DNA of 64,000 nucleotides from Demequina pelophila (GTDB lineage Bacteria; Actinomycetota; Actinomycetes; Actinomycetales; Demequinaceae). How positions within the stretch are numbered: the first letter of the stretch is position 1; each line of letters opens with the position of its first letter. The notes under the pieces were generated by a model. It ran no database searches. It saw only the letters and a program-made list of their open reading frames with translations, and was not told the origin of the DNA. Shown here one piece after another: positions 60,788 to 64,000 of the stretch. Location of the stretch: NCBI RefSeq assembly GCF_000971175.1, contig NZ_BBLY01000001.1, positions 62,001 through 126,000 on the forward strand, read 5' to 3'. The translations under genes were made by a program, and so were the position numbers.

Positions 60788-61795
60788 ATGGACATCGACA
60801 TGGCCGCACTGCGCGGACTCGAGCGCGAGCGCGACATCAAGCTCGAGGTGCTCGTGGACGCGATCGAGCAGGCGCTGGTGAGCGCGTACCTCAAGTCGCC
60901 CGGCGCCCACAGCCACGCGCGCGCCCACGTGGACCGCGCGACGGGCAAGGTGTCGATCTTCGCCCGCGAGGAGGTCGAGCACGACGCGGAGATCGAGGAC
61001 CAGCCGGAGTTCGACGACACCCCCGAGAACTTCGGGCGCATCGCCACCGCGACGGCACGCCAGGTGATCGTCCAGCGCCTGCGTCAGGCGGGGGACGATG
61101 CGGTGCTGGGCGAGTACGCCGGCCGCGAGGGCCAGTTGGTGTCCGGCATCATCCAGCAGTCCTCGGACCCCAAGAACGTCCACGTCGACATCGGCGACGT
61201 CGAGGCGATCCTGCCCCCGCACGAGCAGGTCCCCACCGAGGTGTACGTGCACGGCGAGCGTCTCAAGGGCTACGTGCTCGACGTCTCGCGCGGCAACAAG
61301 GGCCCGTCGATCACGCTGTCGCGCACGCACCCCGGCCTGGTGCGCAAGCTGTTCGAGCTCGAGGTGCCCGAGATCGCCGACGGCACCGTCGAGATCATGA
61401 GCCTCGCCCGCGAGGCCGGCCACCGTACCAAGATCGCGGTGCGCGCCACCGTCCCCGGCGTGAACCCCAAGGGCGCGTGCATCGGCCCCATGGGTGCGCG
61501 CGTGCGCGCCGTCATGAGCGAGCTTCGCGGCGAGAAGATCGACATCATCGACTGGGACGAGGACCCCGCGACGTTCGTGGGCAACGCCCTGTCGCCGTCG
61601 CGCGTCGTCTCGGTGACCGTGGTCGACGAGGAGGCCCGCGCCGCCCGCGTCGTGGTGCCGGACTTCCACCTGTCCCTCGCGATCGGCAAGGAGGGGCAGA
61701 ACGCCCGCCTCGCCGCGCGCCTCACGGGGTGGCGCATCGACATCCGTTCGGACGAGTCTCCGGACATTCCGGGCCGCGCCGGTTCGGCACATTGA
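60788..61795 (+). CDS. nusA: Transcription termination/antitermination factor NusA
   Basis: A 335-residue NusA. The N-terminal RNAP-binding domain (to about 110) is followed by S1 ([20 protein letters not shown]), KH1 with [14 protein letters not shown] and KH2 with [19 protein letters not shown]. No C-terminal acidic repeats, as usual outside Gammaproteobacteria. Complete; stops before ylxR. Confidence 0.97.
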   Translation: MDIDMAALRGLERERDIKLEVLVDAIEQALVSAYLKSPGAHSHARAHVDRATGKVSIFAREEVEHDAEIEDQPEFDDTPENFGRIATATARQVIVQRLRQAGDDAVLGEYAGREGQLVSGIIQQSSDPKNVHVDIGDVEAILPPHEQVPTEVYVHGERLKGYVLDVSRGNKGPSITLSRTHPGLVRKLFELEVPEIADGTVEIMSLAREAGHRTKIAVRATVPGVNPKGACIGPMGARVRAVMSELRGEKIDIIDWDEDPATFVGNALSPSRVVSVTVVDEEARAARVVVPDFHLSLAIGKEGQNARLAARLTGWRIDIRSDESPDIPGRAGSAH

Positions 61796-61809
61796 CCGGA
61801 GGCGCTAGA

Positions 61810-62133
61810 CTGGACCAGCCGAGAGACCCGTCTCGCGTCGATGCGGCGCGCAACCACGCTCCTCACGAGCCGGTGCGCACCTGCGTCGGGTGTCGGGAGC
61901 GGGCCCCTCGGTCGGTCCTTGTGCGAGTGGCGCACGTGGGCGGCCGTGCGGTCGTCGACGAGCGTCGAAGCCTCCCGGGCCGGGGTGCCTGGCTGCATCC
62001 CGACGCGGAGTGCCTCGCGCTGGCGGTGAAACGCCGGGCCCTGCAGCGCGCGTTGCGCGTCGCGGAGCTCGATGTGACCGGCCTCGCGGTCGGTGATCCG
62101 GGATCGTGCCCACCCACGAGTCAGACGGGATGA
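61810..62133 (+). CDS. ylxR: YlxR-family RNA-binding protein (DUF448)
   Basis: YlxR is recognised from RTCVGCRERAPRSVLVRV and RRSLPGRGAWLHPDAECLALA, followed by a basic helix (KRRALQRALR). It sits between nusA and infB, its regular place. The start is uncertain: CTG 61810 has a perfect GGAGG 7 nt upstream, TTG 61792 overlaps the nusA stop, and GTG 61872 is the only GTG near the domain but lacks a ribosome-binding site. With CTG the protein has 107 residues. Confidence 0.82.
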   Translation: MDQPRDPSRVDAARNHAPHEPVRTCVGCRERAPRSVLVRVAHVGGRAVVDERRSLPGRGAWLHPDAECLALAVKRRALQRALRVAELDVTGLAVGDPGSCPPTSQTG

Positions 62134-62225
62134 AAGCCCATGGCCATCCGATGAGTACCTCGCGATGAGTACCCACCCGTAACGACGGCTCGACCCTGCC
62201 TCGGTCGAGTCGAGACAGGAGAATT

Positions 62226-64000
62226 GTGGCAAAGCCCCGCGTTCACGAGATCGCGAAGGAGCTCGGAATTCCGAGCAAGCAGCTGATCGCCAAGCTCAAC
62301 GAGCTCGGCGAATACGTCAAGGGACCCGCCTCCACCCTGGAGGCCCCGGTCGTGCGCAAGGCGCGCGAGGCGTTCCCGGCCGACAAGGCCGGCGCCCCCG
62401 CCGCATCGTCCGGCGCCAAGCCCGCGGCGAAGCCCGCCGCCAAGCCGGGCGCGAAGCCCGGCCCCAAGCCCGGTCCCAAGGCCCCGGAGGCGTCCGCCCC
62501 CGAGCCCGCCGTCGAGGCCCCCGCGCCCGCGGCCCAGCCCGAGACCCCCGCGCGTCCCGCGGCCCGTCCCGGCGCCAAGCCCGGCGGCCGTGCCGAGGCG
62601 CCCGCGCGCCCCGCGGGCCAGCCCGGTCCGCGCACCCCGCAGGGTGGCCGCCCCGGCGCGACCCCCGGTGGCCGTCCCGGCGGCGCCGCTCAGCCCGGTC
62701 CGCGCGCCCCGCAGGGCGGCCGTCCCGGCGACCGTCGCGACCGTCCGGCCAAGCCTGCCGACGCGCAGGGCGCCCAGGGCGCCGCGGCGCCCGCGCAGGG
62801 CGAGGCCGGCAAGCCGCGTCCCAACGTGCCGCTGCCCAGCGACATGCCCCGCCCCCGGCCGCGTCCGGCGGGCAACAACCCCTTCTCCGACCGGTCGGCC
62901 GGCCCGCGTCCGCGGCCCCGTCCGGGCGGCAACAACCCGTTCCAGTCGCCGCGCCCCGGCCCGCGTCCGGGCGGCGGCGGCCGTCCCGGCGGTCCCGGTG
63001 CCGGTGGCGGCGCACGTCCCGGCGGCGCGCCCGCGGGCACCCCGGGTCGCGGCTTCGGCCCCCGTCCCGCCGGTGGTCCCGGCGGTGGCGCTCCCGGACG
63101 TCCGGGCGGCTTCGGCGGCCCTGGTGGCGCTCCCGGCGGTCGTCCGGCCCCCGGCGGCCGCGGCCGTGGCGGCGGCACCGCCGGTGCGTTCGGCCGTGCG
63201 GGCGGCAAGCCCGTCCGCGGCCGCAAGTCCAAGCGGGCGAAGCGGGCCGAGTACGAGCAGCAGCAGGCCCCGGCGATCGGCGGCGTGCAGATCCCTCGCG
63301 GTGACGGCAACACGCCGATCCGCCTGCGCCGCGGCGCGACGCTGACGGACTTCGCCGAGAAGATCGAGGTCAACCCCGCGTCGCTCGTCACCGTCCTGTT
63401 CCACCTGGGCGAGATGGCGACCGCGACGCAGTCGCTCGACGAGGACACCTTCGCGGCGCTGGGCGAGGAGCTGGGCTACAAGATCCAGATCGTGTCGCCC
63501 GAGGACGAGGACAAGGAGCTCCTCGAGGGCTTCGGCGTCGACCTCGAGGCCGAGGAGGCCGCGGAGTCGGACGAGGACCTCGAGCCCCGCGCGCCCATCG
63601 TCACCGTCATGGGTCACGTCGACCACGGAAAGACGCGCCTGCTGGACTCGATCCGCAAGGCGAACGTCATCGCGGGCGAGGCCGGCGGCATCACCCAGCA
63701 CATCGGTGCGTACCAGGTGCACGCCGAGCACGAGGGCGTCGACCGTGCCATCACGTTCATCGACACCCCGGGTCACGAGGCGTTCACCGCCATGCGTGCC
63801 CGTGGTGCCAAGGTCACGGACATCGCGATCCTCGTGGTCGCGGCGGACGACGGCGTGATGCCGCAGACCATCGAGGCGCTCAACCACGCCCAGGCGGCCA
63901 ACGTGCCGATCGTGGTCGCGGTGAACAAGGTGGACAAGGAGGGGGCCAACCCCGCCAAGATCCGCCAGCAGCTCACCGAGTACAACCTCGTGGCCGAGGA
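62226..64000 (+). CDS. infB: Translation initiation factor IF-2 (3' end beyond window)
   Basis: The first 591 codons of infB, running off the right edge. GTG 62226 starts [20 protein letters not shown], the IF2_N subdomain. A very long disordered segment (about 55-345) rich in Pro, Gly, Arg and Ala, with two GNNPF motifs typical of actinobacterial IF-2, leads to a second IF2_N-like part ([17 protein letters not shown]). The GTPase domain has G1 GHVDHGKT at 463-470, DTPGHEAF (G3) and NKVDKE (G4). Domain II onward is missing only because the window ends. Confidence 0.97.
   Translation, partial: MAKPRVHEIAKELGIPSKQLIAKLNELGEYVKGPASTLEAPVVRKAREAFPADKAGAPAASSGAKPAAKPAAKPGAKPGPKPGPKAPEASAPEPAVEAPAPAAQPETPARPAARPGAKPGGRAEAPARPAGQPGPRTPQGGRPGATPGGRPGGAAQPGPRAPQGGRPGDRRDRPAKPADAQGAQGAAAPAQGEAGKPRPNVPLPSDMPRPRPRPAGNNPFSDRSAGPRPRPRPGGNNPFQSPRPGPRPGGGGRPGGPGAGGGARPGGAPAGTPGRGFGPRPAGGPGGGAPGRPGGFGGPGGAPGGRPAPGGRGRGGGTAGAFGRAGGKPVRGRKSKRAKRAEYEQQQAPAIGGVQIPRGDGNTPIRLRRGATLTDFAEKIEVNPASLVTVLFHLGEMATATQSLDEDTFAALGEELGYKIQIVSPEDEDKELLEGFGVDLEAEEAAESDEDLEPRAPIVTVMGHVDHGKTRLLDSIRKANVIAGEAGGITQHIGAYQVHAEHEGVDRAITFIDTPGHEAFTAMRARGAKVTDIAILVVAADDGVMPQTIEALNHAQAANVPIVVAVNKVDKEGANPAKIRQQLTEYNLVAE

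Overview
The window is a 64 kb piece of a chromosome with very high G+C and strong GC3 codon use. The gene families point to an actinobacterium, probably a Micrococcales member near Cellulomonadaceae or Demequinaceae; the genus is an inference. Supporting signs are a class-II type IleS behind a translational T-box, DUF4233 next to folC, DUF2469 next to rnhB, DUF4439 next to rimP, a WhiG/FliA-type sigma factor between xerC and rpsB, and many promoters whose -10 box lies 6-7 nt before the start codon (leaderless transcripts). No tRNA, rRNA, CRISPR array, insertion sequence or prophage was seen. The left end starts just upstream of a gene and the right end cuts infB.

Layout: 0-4 kb holds three related two-cysteine exported or membrane proteins, one coupled to an ECF sigma factor, plus a ParE/RHH toxin-antitoxin pair. 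4-15 kb holds T-box-ileS, a sulfurtransferase, a PabC-like lyase, a beta-helix lipoprotein, a degenerate FolC-like protein just before the real folC, DUF4233, apt and ndk. 15-26 kb holds smc, ftsY, the nitrogen set amt-glnK-glnD behind a GlnR-type operator, and ffh. 26-33 kb holds an amidohydrolase and a flavin/heme electron-transfer cluster: three exported FMN-binding proteins, two ferric-reductase-like membrane flavoproteins and the flavin transferase ApbE. 33-38 kb is the classical rpsP-khpA-rimM-trmD-rplS-lepB-rnhB-DUF2469 run. 38-45 kb holds an ArsR-type regulator with an MFS exporter, then yraN-comM-dprA-xerC-sigma factor and a convergent M23 protein. 45-57 kb is rpsB-tsf-pyrH-frr-cdsA-rlmN-(DivIVA-like)-dxr-rip-ispG-GNAT, followed by gdpD. 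57-64 kb is proS, a DUF4439 lipoprotein on the other strand, and rimP-nusA-ylxR-infB.

Most of the window is conserved housekeeping DNA. The most unusual signal is a short dispersed DNA word, GCATCGTCCC (GYGCATCGTCCCC in most intergenic copies). I count 21 exact 10-mers on both strands, eight of them non-coding, and in different reading frames when inside genes. Other points worth a second look are the FolC-like pseudoenzyme, a GlnD that ends before its ACT domains, a perfect hairpin at the start of glnD, two related-looking intergenic inverted repeats, and the flavinylation cluster with a 42-bp repeat coding for an acidic linker.
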